Below are positions 24,301 through 35,719 of a DNA stretch of 64,000 nucleotides, piece after piece. The notes under the pieces are model-generated. The model was given only the letters and a program-made list of their open reading frames with translations. It searched no databases and was not told the origin of the DNA. Made by a program: the position numbers and the translations under genes. Source of the DNA: Corythucha ciliata (lineage: Eukaryota; Arthropoda; Insecta; Hemiptera; Tingidae). The stretch lies in the NCBI GenBank assembly GCA_038030265.1, contig CM075940.1, positions 13,764,001 to 13,828,000 on the forward strand. Reading direction: 5' to 3'. Positions within the stretch are counted from its first letter, which is position 1; every line of letters begins with the position of its first letter.

Positions 24301-27300
24301 TACCATTCGGACCCTAATATGCTAAAACTGACTATTTTTGCTCTGAAAATATCGCCCTGGCTGATATTCATTCTTGGAAATAACAAACTAACCATTCGCA
24401 ACCTACTATTTACACCATAAAAATGGCAAAACTGACTGTCCGCAAAATGGTTAAATTAACGAGAGGCCCCTTTCCCTGGATCCCCGCCTGCTAAGGTTGA
24501 AGCTCTACCGTGAACCGTGGCTTGGAGTTGGAGCGGAGCTCTGCTGTAATTCAGGCAGCTGTCGATTGTGTGGATACGGTGTGCAGTAATTGGTCAAAAA
24601 CGGTGGCGTCACGGTGATAACCACTTGTAACGCTCATCTGATCGGAAATTCGTCTCGATTTTCAGACTCCCTGTGTCGAGATTCCTCGAAATTCGCGGTT
24701 TTACCATTGTTTTTTTTTTTTTTAATTGATCTTTTTTGTCAGAAATTGCCCAGGGACGGTTTTTAGGCTGAATGTTTATGTTTTCAAAGTGTCTCTATGT
24801 GAACTGGACGTGGTTTGCTCAATTGCCCCCAGAAAACGTGTCGCAAAGAGGTCAAAAGATAAGGCGGGAGCAAGGTTGAACGCCCAGATTATTGGGGTCA
24901 TCGTGTCCAAAGACGTGTCAGAACTTCAGAAGTTCCAGCGGCGGGACATGAGAGGCCATGCCTGAAGTTTTTACCCTAAAACTGCTACCAGAAAACTGAA
25001 GTTCTCAATAAAGCTTGCGATTTCACTCTAGAAATAAATTTAGTGGTTTTACCGCTAAACTAAAAATTTTACATTGAAACTCGCGAGCTCAAAAATTGGT
25101 CATTTTATCACAAAGGTGGTGACTTTAGATTTCGGAGAAGCATAATCCGAAAAATTGGGTTTTCACTGAGTTAAACTTGCGGAAATGGTTATTTGGTATG
25201 AAAAATCCGCAAAATCGGTTGTTGAATTAGACAAAACCCCAAAAAATTGATGTTTTTTAAATAACGAAAGAGCAATTGATTTTAAGTGAGCCAATAGCGC
25301 GATGGGGGGGGGGCTTCCCTTTTGGGAGCCCAGATTTCAGCGTCTTGAGCGTTTACAGCGGCAAACCACGAAACTCCTGTTGTTTCCCATCTCACTTGAT
25401 TGAACTCACTTACGAATTTTGGAGCCTGTGAAAAATCTTAAACACCCCATTCTGCAGACTTTTGTCCATTCTGCAGGGTACCCCTCGGGTACAGATACTA
25501 GTACTTTTCGGAAATGTGCAAGTTACTGAGTGATAACTATTGTTGGGTACTTGATTGAACACACGTACGAAGTTTGGAGCCCGTGAAAAATCTTAAACAC
25601 CCCATTCTGTAGACTTTGGTCAATTCTGCGAATTAGGTCGACCCCTAAAATTGCGCCGCGAGTCTCGCCTCACGTGGGACACGGAGTGAAAAGAACGCTT
25701 CATTAGGGGTTGAAGCTCTACTGTGGTTCGGCCTTCTTCGTGGGTGGAGCTTGTCTTGATTGACGTTTCCTGTATTTTTGTGGCGGAACCTTAACTGTGG
25801 TTGGAGCTTTACTTTATTTAGAGCTTTTTGTGGTAGGAACTTGGCTGTGGTTGGAGCTGTACTGTCGATTGTAGCTTTGTTGTAGTTTGAAACTTTGCTG
25901 TGATTTGGAGTTTCACTGTGGTTTGAGGCTTTCCTGTGGTTAAAGTTTTACTGTAGGTTGAGCTGTTTTGTAGTTAGAGATCAAGTGTGGTTAAAACTTC
26001 ATTTTGACTGGAGCTTCTTTGTGGACGGAGTTTTACTGTAGTTGGCAGCCTTGCTGTGGTTGGGGCTTTAATGTGGTTAGAGCTTTTGTGGTAGGATTCG
26101 TGCTGTGGTTGGAGCTTAGCTGTGGTTTAGAGCTTTACTGTGGTTTGGAGATTCGCTGGGAGCGTAAAACATTTGATACCATTGCGTGAGTGTAGGTGAG
26201 GGGGCTATTGAGCTCCATCTCCCGGTCCGAATATTCCTCATGCTATTTAGGAGCTCGTGTTATAAATACAATTGTTTGAAAAACAATTAATAAAACAGAT
26301 ATTTCCCTGGAAAAAAATACAGCCAGAGAATAGGTGATAAGTGTTTATGAAATTGACAAAAATTAACGGCTGTAGAAAAAATAGCGTACGATACTCGGCC
26401 GTAATGACATTTCAGGTGTTTGTCTCGTAACGGCAACCTTCGCCCTCACCCGAAATAACCCTCATTACGACATTGTGTCGTAATAGTACTCTTCTCCCCC
26501 CCCCCCTGTGTATCCGTCATGAGTAACACTAACCCCTTTAGTGAATTTTTGGCTGCCTTCTTACTTCATTTTTTTTTTGTGCAAGAGCGTAATTTGTTTT
26601 ATCGTTGTTTTTTTTTTTTTTTTCAAAGGCGGCGGATCTCACTAAACCTGTAGACAAAAAGATGTACAAAGGAACTAACCCGACGTGTCACGATTTCAAC
26701 ACTTTTAGCATGACTGCCGATTCTGTGTCGCTTCTGGTTGGATTCTCAACCGGGCAAGTCCAACTTATCGACCCGATCAAAAAAGAGCTTAGTAAATTGT
26801 ACAACGAAGAGGTACACTATTGTTTTCCATCATTTTTTTTCGGGTGATAAACTAGTTGATTTTTGTCTTTCTGTTTCAGAGGTTAATCGATAAAAGTAAA
26901 GTAACATGTATCAAATGGGTTCCAGACTCGTCTAACTTGTTTTTAATATCTCACTCCAGCGGCCAGCTCTACCTGTATAACGAGGAGTTGCCCTGTGGGA
27001 CGTCACCTCCCAACTATCAACTGTTCAAACAAGGGGATAGCTACGCGATTCACACGTGTAAAACGAAAAGCACAAGGAATCCACTCTACCGATGGGTGAT
27101 AGGCAATGAAGGCGTCAGCATAAACGAGTTTGCCTTTTCTCCCTGTGGAAGTTATTTAGCTATTGTTTCTCAAGACGGATTTTTACGTGTGTTCCACTAT
27201 GACACTATGGAATTAGTGGGGAGTGCTAGAAGTTATTTCGGCGGGTTTCTGTGCGTTTGTTGGTCTCCGGATTGTAAATATATTGTGGTTGGTGGGGAGG

Positions 27301-27968
27301 ATGATTTAGTGACAGTATGGAGTTTCCATGAGAGGAGGGTCGTGGCTCGAGGGCAAGGACATCACAGTTGGGTGAGCGTGGTCGCCTTTGATCCGTACAC
27401 GTCCACTATCGGCAACATATCAGAATGGAATGACTCTGAAAATAAGGTTGACACTTGTTACCGACTGGGCTCCGTCGGCCAGGACACTCAATTATGTTTA
27501 TGGGATATCACGGACGATATTTTACGGCAAAAACCTACTATAAGAGCGAGGAATAGCGTAGTGAGCAATTCAGTTCCATCGAGCAACAACACAAAATCAT
27601 CCAATTCTTTGTTTAACAAGGAGAAAGATACAACTGAGCAGCCTTCGTTCACTCAACGACTCGGTATTGGTTTCGATCGAAAAGATAACGTTAGTCATAA
27701 AAGAAGCCTCTCGAAAGGTACATCAATTCATATCGCTAACAATTTTTCCGACGACCCAATGCGTTTAATCGGAACGAACAGTTGTCCTCGTTTTGACGAG
27801 TGTCCATTAATGGAGCCACTAGTCTGCAAGAAGATTGCACACGAGCGGTTAACAGCTCTAGTCTTCAGAGAGGATTGTTTTGTTGCAGCTTGTCAGGACG
27901 GCTATGTGTATACCTGGGCACGCCCAGGGAAGATGGTGAATGACGGTGATTTTGTTACATTTTCTTAA
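20204..27968 (+). CDS. WDR20: WD repeat-containing protein 20 (WDR20)
   Basis: This WD40 cofactor binds and activates the USP12/UAF1 and USP46 deubiquitinases (family knowledge). The exons are 20204-20455, 26629-26811 and 26880-27968, joined in phase 0, giving 507 residues. Exon 1 encodes KTQFITREGTYRL and SFVSLPDPNGNGDRICFNIG. Exon 2 encodes VGFSTGQVQLIDPIKKE. Exon 3 carries WD-type blades FAFSPCGSYLAIVSQDGFL (about 229-247), VCWSPDCKYIVVGGEDDLV and SVGQDTQLCLWDI, then PLVCKKIAHERLTALVF and a C-terminal WARPGK. The serine-rich loop before the last blades is shorter than in vertebrates (507 against roughly 570 residues). Intron 1 is 6.2 kb and full of F1, F4 and F7 arrays; intron 2 is 68 bp. 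ATG 20204 is chosen because it matches the family N terminus. Confidence 0.95.
20456..21330. other. Unique start of WDR20 intron 1
   Basis: Includes a short C run near 20537. Small frames on both strands (for example minus 20634-20819) lack support. No array units. Confidence 0.45.
21334..21369 (+). repeat. (TTG)n microsatellite
   Basis: About ten TTG/GTT trinucleotides in a row lie directly before an F1 array. Confidence 0.85.
21390..22140 (-). repeat. F1 array, minus orientation
   Basis: Units read ACTGAC.ATTCGCG.CCTAAAA and TGGCNAAA. Variant units are in the same order as in 23890-24380: GCCTTAACAGA, ACCATTCACGTGCAAAGA, GACTTTACGAGCC, GAACAGGTGATTCCTGT, GCGTAGAAAATGGCTAAACA, CATTGCCTGCTGTGAAAATG. 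Confidence 0.8.
22141..22429. other. Unique gap between F1 arrays
   Basis: Non-repetitive, with a short (ACAG)n run at about 22366-22381. No gene seen. Confidence 0.4.
22430..22680 (-). repeat. F1 array fragment, minus orientation
   Basis: About eight degraded units with ACTGAC, ATTCACGC and AAAAATTG. A C run follows near 22704-22716. Confidence 0.65.
22681..23690. other. Mixed intronic stretch with a dispersed repeat
   Basis: Contains a short (GGTATT)n run near 23035-23060 and, at about 23470-23620, a copy of a dispersed repeat ending in TTTTCGGATTCCCCGTGTTG, also present near 24583-24700, 34812-34925 and 55465-55675. The 92- and 130-codon frames here lie in this repeat and are not supported as genes. 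Confidence 0.5.
23690..24460 (-). repeat. F1 array, minus orientation
   Basis: Begins with the shared boundary block TTGGCTTGACGGCCACTCACT. Variant units follow the same order as in 21390-22140, so the two are copies of one ancestral array. Confidence 0.8.
24583..24700 (+). repeat. Dispersed repeat (GATTTTC.GATTCCCC family)
   Basis: TGGTCAAAAACGGTGGCG..ATCGGAAATTCG, then GATTTTCAGACTCCCTGTG, parallels copies near 23530, 34812 and 55560. Confidence 0.5.
25020..25303 (-). repeat. F4 array, minus orientation
   Basis: Units with AAATCCGCAAAATCGGTT..TGAA and GAGCAATTGATTTTAAGTG. A G run at about 25304-25312 closes it. Confidence 0.6.
25391..25637 (+). repeat. Two copies of a ~155-bp repeat
   Basis: ACTTGATTGAAC, TTTGGAGCC.GTGAAAAATC and ACACCCCATTCTG.AGACT occur at 25394-25480 and again at 25550-25632. 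They show no relation to the 30-bp families. Confidence 0.6.
25690..26165 (+). repeat. F7 array
   Basis: Irregular units of about 20-25 bp with TGTGGTTGGAGCTTTACTG. A related snatch lies at 24495-24540 (GTTGAAGCTCTACCGTGAAC). Confidence 0.7.
26166..26628. other. Unique end of WDR20 intron 1
   Basis: No array units. A C run lies near 26497-26506 and a long T tract leads to the CAAAG acceptor of exon 2. Confidence 0.5.
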
Positions 27969-29797
27969 TCGTTGGGGAAAATGCAGTGTAACATTGGAGG
28001 TTAAACAAATGTACTTTGATGAAATCACGGTAACCATTGAACTCTGATTTAGACTTAGTCTACCGGCATTTCCTTCTTGATCTAATGGCCATGGTTACTA
28101 GCTTTGGTTTGCGCTTACTCCTCCAAAATCTCGGTGAGCTGATGCGTCGACTTAATAATACTTGAAGATTCAAACACCATGTACAGAATAACACTTCAGG
28201 CTGATTTTACAGTTATACTTATTCGTGTGACGAATGTAATGGAGACCTCATCCTCCAATCCGGAAACTCAGTTTACTTATTTTTAACGATAAAGGGCTGC
28301 ATTTTCTTGCTCTTATAGAGTGTTCATGCCCTTACACTGTCGTGGGGTCAACTCGTTTTCAGTTTTGAACGCTTCAGTTCAAATTTACTCGACCCTGACC
28401 TCTTATTGCATTTCATCATATTACGACCCACCTCACCTGTCGTACAACCTTTTATGTCGCGTGATTTTGGAGTTAGTAGGCCATTCAATGATTGAGAGCG
28501 CTACAAACATCTCAATACAGTGAGTTTTGCATTCCATTTAAGGGTTTAGTTTATTTCTTGTTATTATTTACTTCATACTTATTTGATTATTCGTAGAACT
28601 TCGGTCAGTGGCTCAAGTTCCAAATTAATTGTTGAACTAGCACCATACAAGACCTGACTTCTAGTTTTCCCCTCTTTTAAAATTGAAGTTTGTGAGCAAT
28701 ATTTCATCTTGTCATGCGTCAATGAAAATCAAATTAGCGTTGAAAGAGGTTTCTGTCTTATTTTTATTTATTTTTTATTGTTGAAACATTGATGCGCTCT
28801 ACACTTTGACGAATGAAAACTTATTGGATTCAATCCATATAATACCAAAGAGCTCTTAATAAATTGCTGCATAATTGTATTCCATATTTTCTGCTTTAAC
28901 AAATTCTATAATTAATTTTTGTTATCCACTCGTGATCAATTTTGTAAGATTTTGTTTATTTATTTATTTTACTTTTAATGACTGACTGTAATATTACTGA
29001 GCTGCTTAACTGCATTCCATCGCCAGCTTTAAAAGAAAAACAAGTATGAAATGGAACTCATTGTATTTTTCAGTGTAACCACTTGTTAATAGAGAAACCC
29101 GTCGTTCAATTTGAGTATTCTCATTTCTTTGGTGGAAAAAGAAAAAAAAAGGCTGTGACTAGACAAACAAATCATTTCTGTTTTATCCAATTCCTTCTGA
29201 AATTGTCGACGTCTTTTTTTCAAAGTGCCATTTACACTGGGTTTATTTCTTAACAGATTAATAAAAGCTCTCGTTAGTTGTTGATTTCATTCATTCTGTT
29301 GTTATTTGTTTCACTTTGAACGTGATACTTCACGATTACCTTAAGTTCGATGAGAAGCACAGTCTTACCTCGAATCCTTGATTCAATAAATCTAATGCAC
29401 TCGCACAAAATGGAAGGAAAACGGCTAATTACTAAAAACCGTGTAAAACATTCGAAAATATCACATAAGCCCCTTTAGTTCTCACCTTTTTTTTTTAACG
29501 CCAACTAAATTATTTATGCTAGTAGTTATTTCTAAAATACAGTAGGGGAGAACCATAAATCTTGCGACAAAGTGAGGAAAATTTGGGAAATTGTGTCACG
29601 TGATGAAAAATAACGAACGTTTTGAAATATTCGTCTGTCCCTTTGTGTGAATTGCATTTGTCTTGAAAATCAACGTTTTAATAAGTCGTTGACTTCTTTC
29701 TAACGTTGCATTTGCTGTTGCTATAAACGTTCCTGTAAAACTTTCAATTTATTGTCAAACATTGTTTTTGACTAAATAAAAAAAAAAAAAAAAAAAA
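27969..29797 (+). other. WDR20 3' UTR and flank
   Basis: Array-free AT-rich sequence with several AATAAA signals: 28858-28863, 29260-29265, 29385-29390 and 29775-29780. The last is directly followed by an A run. The absence of array DNA over 1.8 kb suggests a long 3' UTR; which signal is used cannot be told. Confidence 0.5.
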
Positions 29798-29858
29798 GAG
29801 TTTTCACTTATCCGTACACATCACCTGCCGGGTGTTTCAAATTAAATGAGAGAGAAGC

Positions 29859-30060
29859 CAGTGGTGGGTTTTCGGGGTTTAACGCCCCCCCCCCCACCTC
29901 AAGACACCACTAAGAAGATGGCGTTTACCATCATTTGTTAATGGTCATTCGAGAGATTTCTTTTTTACGTTTTTAACAAAGGGCTGTTTGAGGCGAAGCT
30001 GCTAGATGCAGATGACTCCTCGACCTCCCCCCCCCCTATATTCATCCCTCGAGCCATCGA
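29859..30060 (+). mobile_element. Dispersed hAT-like element, copy 1
   Basis: Starts CAGTGGTGGGTTTTCGGGG and contains a C run, ATTCGAGAGATTTCTTTT, GGCTGTTT.AGGCGAAGCTG and CTCGACC plus a second C run. The same blocks occur in reverse at 48065-48237, whose end reads CAGTGGCGGATTTACGGGG. Confidence 0.65.
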
Positions 30061-30099
30061 CTACAATGGGGTGAGGGACGCGAGTGGGGTCAGTCCGAC

Positions 30100-30379
30100 C
30101 CGAGCAAAGCAAGATTGAAGAGAAAAAGCACTGATTTAAATTAGGCAAAATAGACCAATTCGAGATATCTGAAGGCAGTAAAACAGAGAAACTAACGCTA
30201 ACCTCGAGTTTCGGCGGACAAAATAGAGGCGAGTATGCGGCAAAACGTTGGGGAAAAAAACGCTTATATTCGCGTCTGAAATGGCGAAAAAGCGCTGATT
30301 TATAGAAAAACTATTAACTAATTTAAGGCTGAAAATTGAGAAAAGCACTAATATGCGATGATGAAAAAAAAAAATCGTT
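30100..30379 (-). repeat. F2 array, minus orientation
   Basis: Units GCGCTAATTTA..GGCTGAAAATTGAGAAAA, abutting the first copy of the 1.9-kb duplication. Confidence 0.65.
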
Positions 30380-32276
30380 CCACGGACCCGGAGTTTTAGC
30401 GTGAATACGTTTTTTGGCTCGTAAGTGGCACTTGAGCTTACGTTTTGAGTTGGGATCTTTGTGTTATCCCTCATTCACACCTCCATACCCAGTGACGGCT
30501 TTAAGAGCGGGCGAAGGTGGGCAACCGCCCGGGGGCGCCATATGACCTATAAGAGGCGCGCCTATCAAAAATGATATGGGGGGGGGAGGTGGACGAGAAA
30601 AAATGATCTAAGAAACGCATTTCATTTAGCCGTGAATTACAGAACTTTTCCTCTATACTTTATCCGCGAATTGGCGATTTTTCTCTATAGCTAAGCCGCG
30701 AAGTAGCGTTTTTATTCCATGTTAGCGATTTTTCTCAATGTGTAACACGAATTGAAGTTATCAGGGCCGGATTTGCTTTTTGCCGCCCCGGGGCTAATTT
30801 GTTTTCGCCGCCCACCGGCCAACTTCCTCCAAGGCTTGTGGAGTCAAACAAGTAACGAGAGAATGGATTCTACATGTTTCTTCAACCACGCGGAAAAACC
30901 TCGTGACGCCCACCCCATGCAGAAAGATGAAATTTTGGCTTTTCTCGATAGATCCGCTTGGATAACGCTTTGACAATTTCCGCTTTGGATCTGACAATTT
31001 TCATTCCATCCAAGTGTTGTATTTGGGCAAACCCCGAGGTTAAAGTTGAGAAAACACGCTATAATATTGACAAATAAAAGACGCTTTCAGGTTAAAATTG
31101 GACAAAATGGCAAATTCACAACTGAAATGGCATAAGATCGCCCATTCGCGTATGAAGAATGGAACAGATGCTGAATAGCCGCAAAATTAGCACAAAACGC
31201 TATTTCACAGCTGAAATTGGGAAAAATCGCTAATTTGCAGATATAAAGTTGTGGAAAAACGTTAATTTGCGGATACAAAATGAAGAAAATCACTAATTCG
31301 CGGCAAAATTTGAAAAAATCACCAATTAGCGCAGCTAAAGTTAAGAAAAACGTTAATTTTCAGTTCAAATTGGGGAAAAGTCCCAATTCTCAGTGAAAAA
31401 TGGGAAAAATTGCTAATTTGCAGCTTAAATTGAGTCAAACGCCAATTCTTGTCAAAAATTGACAAAACTCGGTGGGTAATGCACGGGTTGGAAACGCTAC
31501 CACGCTGCTAAAATTTAGAAAAAGCGAAAATTCGCTGCAAAAATTGAGAAACATCACTAATTCTCGAATTAAGTGTCGTGAAATTTATAATTTAAGAATG
31601 ATGATTTTTTGACAGAAATGGATGGATAGATGTAAATTTTTTGGTTTGAAAAAAAAAAATTTACATTTATAACTTAAATTCGCACTTTCTGAAGGCATTT
31701 TTGTGGCTAAAATTCTGAAAAATGGCGAATTTATGCATGGCTATAGTATATTGTTAAAAAATACGCTAATTCACGGCTAGGACTGAAGAGAAGCAATAAT
31801 CTGTACCTATAAAAGTTATATAGTTTTGCTAATGCGGTGGTAAAATGTCGAAAACCGCTAATTTGCGGGTAATATTTAGAAAATAAAATAATCAGCCTGG
31901 TCAAAATTAAGAGAAAGGTTAACTTTAAGCCTAAAAATTGGGAAAATTGCTAATTTGCGGCTAAAAATGGAAAAAATCGCCAATTTACAGCTAAAATTGC
32001 GCTAAACGCCAATTTGTGACTGAAATTAAGAAAATTCGCTAATTCACAGGTTTTAAAAAGCTATACGACGCGTCGCCGCTACAATTTAAAAAAAGCGCTA
32101 ATTCGTGGTTGAAATTAAGAAAAATTCTAATTTGCGCCAAAAACTGAAAATACGCCAATTTGCGGATTCTGAAGGCAACTTCTCAGGCTGAAATTGAAAA
32201 AAAGCGCCAATTTATGGCAATAGGCGAAGAAACCGCTAATTCGCGAGTAAACTGGGAAGAATCGCCATTACCATAC
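30380..32276 (+). repeat. 1.9-kb tandem duplication, copy 1
   Basis: Aligns almost base for base with 32283-34185. It holds the hAT-like end CAGTGACGGCTTTAAGAGCG (about 30490), a nested CAGGGCCGGATTTGC end (about 30762), a short plus F2 array (30600-30740) and a long minus F2 array (31080-32276). The 73-codon frame at 30752 is inside the repeat and is not a gene. Confidence 0.9.
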
Positions 32277-32282
32277 GTGGAT

Positions 32283-34185
32283 CCACGGGACCCGGAGTTT
32301 TAGCGTGAATACGTTTTTTGGCTCGTAAGTGGCACTTGAGCTTACGTTTTGAGTTGGGATCTTTGTGTTATCCCTCATTCACACCTCCATACCCAGTGAC
32401 GGCTTTAAGAGCGGGCGAAGGTGGGCAACCGCCCGGGGGCGCCATATGACCTATAAGAGGCGCGCCTATCAAAAATGATAGTGGGGGGGGGGAGGTGGAC
32501 GAGAAAAAATGATCTAAGAAACGCATTTCATTTAGCCGTGAATTACAGAACTTTTCCTCTATACTTTATCCGCGAATTGGCGATTTTTCTCTATAGCTAA
32601 GCCGCGAAGTAGCGTTTTATTCCATGTTAGCGATTTTTCTCAATGTGTAACACGAATTGAAGTTATCAGGGCCGGATTTGCTTTTTGCCGCCCCGGGGCT
32701 AATTTGTTTTCGCCGCCCACCGGCCAACTTCCTCCAAGGCTTGTGGAGTCAAACAAGTAACGAGAGAATGGATTCTACATGTTTCTTCAACCACGCGGAA
32801 AAACCTCGAGTTGACGCCCACCCCATGCAGAAAAATGAAATTTTGGCTCTTCTCGAGAGATCCTCCTGGATAACGCTTTGACAATTTCCGCTTTGGATCT
32901 GACAATTTTCATTCCATCCAAGTGTTGTATTTGGGCAAACCCCGAGGTTAAAGTTGAGAAAACACGCTATAATATTGACAAATAAAAGACGCTTTCAGGT
33001 TAAAATTGGACAAAATGGCAAATTCACAACTGAAATGGCATAAGATCGCCCATTCGCGTATGAAGAATGGAACAGAATGCTGAATAGCCGCAAAATTAGC
33101 ACAAAACGATATTTCACAACTGAAATAGGGAAAAATCGCTAATTTGCAGATATAAAGTTGTGGAAAAACGTTAATTTGCGGATACAAAATGAAGAAAATC
33201 ACTAATTCGCGGCAAAAATTGAAAAAATCACCAATTAGCGCAGCTAAAGTTAAGAAAAACGTTAATTTTCAGTTCAAATTGGGGAAAAGTCCTAATTCTC
33301 AGTGAAAAATGGGAAAAATTGCTAATTTGCAGCTTAAATTGAGTCAAACGCCAATTCTTGTCAAAAATTGACAAAACTCGGTGGTAATGCACGGGTTGGA
33401 AACGCTACCACGCTGCTAAAATTTAGAAAAAGCGAAAATTCGCTGCAAAAATTGAGAAACATCACTAATTCTCGAATTAAGTGTCGTGAAATTTATAATT
33501 TAAGAATGATGATTTTTTGACAGAAATGGATGGATAGATGTAAATTTTTTGGTTTGAAAAAAAAAAATTTACATTTATAACTTAAATTCGCACCTTCTGA
33601 AGGCATTTTTGTGGCTAAAATTCTGAAAAATGGCGAATTTATGCATGGCTATAGTATATTGTTAAAAAATACGCTAATTCACGGCTAGGACTGAAGAGAA
33701 GCAATAATCTGTACCTATAAAAGTTATATAGTTTTGCTAATGCGGTGGTAAAATGTGGAAAACCGCGAATTTGCGGGTAATATTTAGAAAATAAAATAAT
33801 CAGCCTGGTCAAAATTAAGAGAAAGGTTAACTTTAAGCCTAAAAATTGGGAAAATTGCTAATTTGCGGCTAAAAATGGAAAAAATCGCCAATTTACAGCT
33901 AAAATTGCGCTAAACGCCAATTTGTGACTGAAATTAAGAAAATTCGCTAATTCACAGGTTTTAAAAAGCTATACGACGCGTCGCCGCTACAATTTAAAAA
34001 AAGCGCTAATTCGTGGTTGAAATTAAGAAAAATTCTAATTTGCGCCAAAAACTGAAAATACGCCAATTTGCGGATTCTGAAGGCAACTTCTCAGGCTGAA
34101 ATTGAAAAAAAGCGCCAATTTATGGCAATAGGCGAAGAAACCGCTAATTCGCGAGTAAACTGGGAAGAATCGCCATTACCATACG
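32283..34185 (+). repeat. 1.9-kb tandem duplication, copy 2
   Basis: Directly follows copy 1. Differences are few: an AGTT insertion in CCTCGAGTTGACGCC, GAGAGATCCTCCTGG for GATAGATCCGCTTGG, and scattered substitutions. Such high identity amid diverged repeats means a recent duplication or two alleles joined by the assembler. Confidence 0.9.
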
Positions 34186-34520
34186 CATTATTGCGTATGT
34201 TGAAAAATCCCCCTATTTTGCGGCTAATATTTGTGGAAAACACTAAAGAAAAACGTTAATTTCCAGCTAAAACTGAGAAAAGTGTTAATCCCCTGGTATA
34301 ACAAATTAAAAAATCGGTAATATGCTGCTAAAATTGAGGAAAACGCCAAAACTCGTGGTTAATTAAGAAACATCGCCCACGGGATAAAAAACGATAATTT
34401 GCTGCTAAAGTTGAGAAAATGCGCAAATTCATGGCTATGGGAGGGGGTGGGGCAAAACCGCTAATCTGCGGTTGAAATTGAGAAGAACGATACGAGTCCA
34501 AAAATCGCCCCTAACTGAGA
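34186..34520 (-). repeat. F2 array continuing past the duplication
   Basis: Minus F2 units with CGGCTAATATT..GAAAAACGTTAATT. It ends near GAACGATACGAG. Confidence 0.6.
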
Positions 34521-34627
34521 GATTGAGGCTATGATGAGTCCAGATTCAAGAGTGTGCTGGCTGGGTGAAATGATGACTAAAATGTGAAATTACCTCCTCC
34601 CCTCACCCTTACGAGATTTCAATGTGA

Positions 34628-34667
34628 CCCCCCCCCCCCCCAGAACAAATTCCTACCTACGCCACTG
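34628..34667 (-). mobile_element. C tract plus hAT-like right end
   Basis: A 14-base C run is followed by AGAACAAATTCCTACCTACG and CCACTG. The minus-strand reading CAGTGGCGTAGGTAGGAATT matches the end at 45077-45115. Confidence 0.65.
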
Positions 34668-34811
34668 TTTATGGGTATAATCCGTGTTTTGCGGTTAGCT
34701 GAAGTGCATGTCGACCAGGCGACCAAGATTCACAAAATAATGACCTCAGTGCTATACTTTTGAGTCATCGAGTGTGTCAAGGTCGTCGCCAGGATAGCCA
34801 TTCTGCCAGGA

Positions 34812-34925
34812 AGAGCTGGCTAAAAACGGTAGCATCAGAGGTGTAGCCGCTTAAACGGTTCGTCTGAACGGCTCGTTTATTCGATTGTTGGATTCCCCGG
34901 GTAACCTCAAACATACGCGATTTCG
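34812..34925 (+). repeat. Dispersed repeat (GATTTTC.GATTCCCC family)
   Basis: TGGCTAAAAACGGTAGC, then CGTTTATTCGATTGTTGGAT and TCCCCGGGTAACCTC, related to the copies near 23530, 24583 and 55560. Confidence 0.45.
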
Positions 34926-35034
34926 TACAATTTTAAATTTTGGTCATTTTTACTCAACCCGCCGAGGACTAAAGTGAGTGATATTCAGGTCCATTTTAAC
35001 CAACCCCAGCTAGGGTCGTCGGCAATAGCCTACA

Positions 35035-35062
35035 CCCCCCCCCCCTAGTACCTACGCCACTG
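35035..35062 (-). mobile_element. C tract plus hAT-like right end
   Basis: An 11-base C run is followed by TAGTACCTACGCCACTG. Confidence 0.55.
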
Positions 35063-35079
35063 TGTGAAATAGCCAACAC

Positions 35080-35300
35080 TGGTGAAATTGGGGTTTAAAT
35101 GAACAAAACATTGGATTTGTAAGACCCAAACTGACGAAATTTGGGTTTTTAACAAGCCAAATCCGGAAATTTAGTTTTTGTAATAGCCAAATTAACTATC
35201 TGAATTAGCCAAACCTGATATTCAGAAAGAGTCAAATCCACAAAATTGGGATTTTCAACGTGTTGAAATCAGCGAAAATAACAAAAATTAGTGAAATTTT
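35080..35300 (-). repeat. F4 array, minus orientation
   Basis: Units AGCCAAATCCGGAAATTTAG and CCACAAAATTGGGATTTT. Confidence 0.65.
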
Positions 35301-35459
35301 GTTTTGAATGCGCCCGTGAAATTTGAAACATTTGGTTATGGAAAATCTCCAGTGAGATTGTGGGTGACTTTGGTGACGTGGTTAAGCGAGCCCCTGCGCT
35401 TTGTTCAAAGATGAATGTGGAAGATGCTGGGAATAGAAGTACGTTAGAAGACGTTACAA

Positions 35460-35591
35460 TAAGTGGAGAGAGAGCAAAGTAGGACAAAAAAGAGGACAAC
35501 TTTGATCTCTCCCCAGACACCTGAAAAATGACGCTCTAAAAAGTAGGACATGTCCGGGTAAAGAAGGATAGGACGTCTGGTCACCCTAGCT
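35460..35591 (-). mobile_element. hAT-like end TAGGGTGACCAGACGTCC
   Basis: On the minus strand it starts TAGGGTGACCAGACGTCC and carries CCGGACATGTCCTAC and AGAGCGTCATTTTTCAG. The same blocks occur at 56951-57083. This end type is known from hAT elements. Confidence 0.6.
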
Positions 35592-35650
35592 GCAACTCAG
35601 AATAAAAGAAAGAGAATCAGATTCATTGTAGAACCCCTCCCAAGATAAAA

Positions 35651-35667
35651 TCCTAGATCCGCCACTG
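35651..35667 (-). mobile_element. hAT-like end ..TAGATCCGCCACTG
   Basis: The minus strand reads CAGTGGCGGATCTAGGA, identical in its first 15 bases to the end at 60690. Confidence 0.5.
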
Positions 35668-35719
35668 GAGAGAACGAAAAAGAAAAAAAGGTAAAAGTAG
35701 AACTTTTGCGAAAAAATTG

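Noticed and set aside
30752..32881. Two near-identical 73-74-codon frames (MKLSGPDLLF..)
   Set aside because: They are the two copies of the 1.9-kb duplication, begin in a CAGGGCCGGATTTGC transposon end and differ by an indel near their ends; no protein family.
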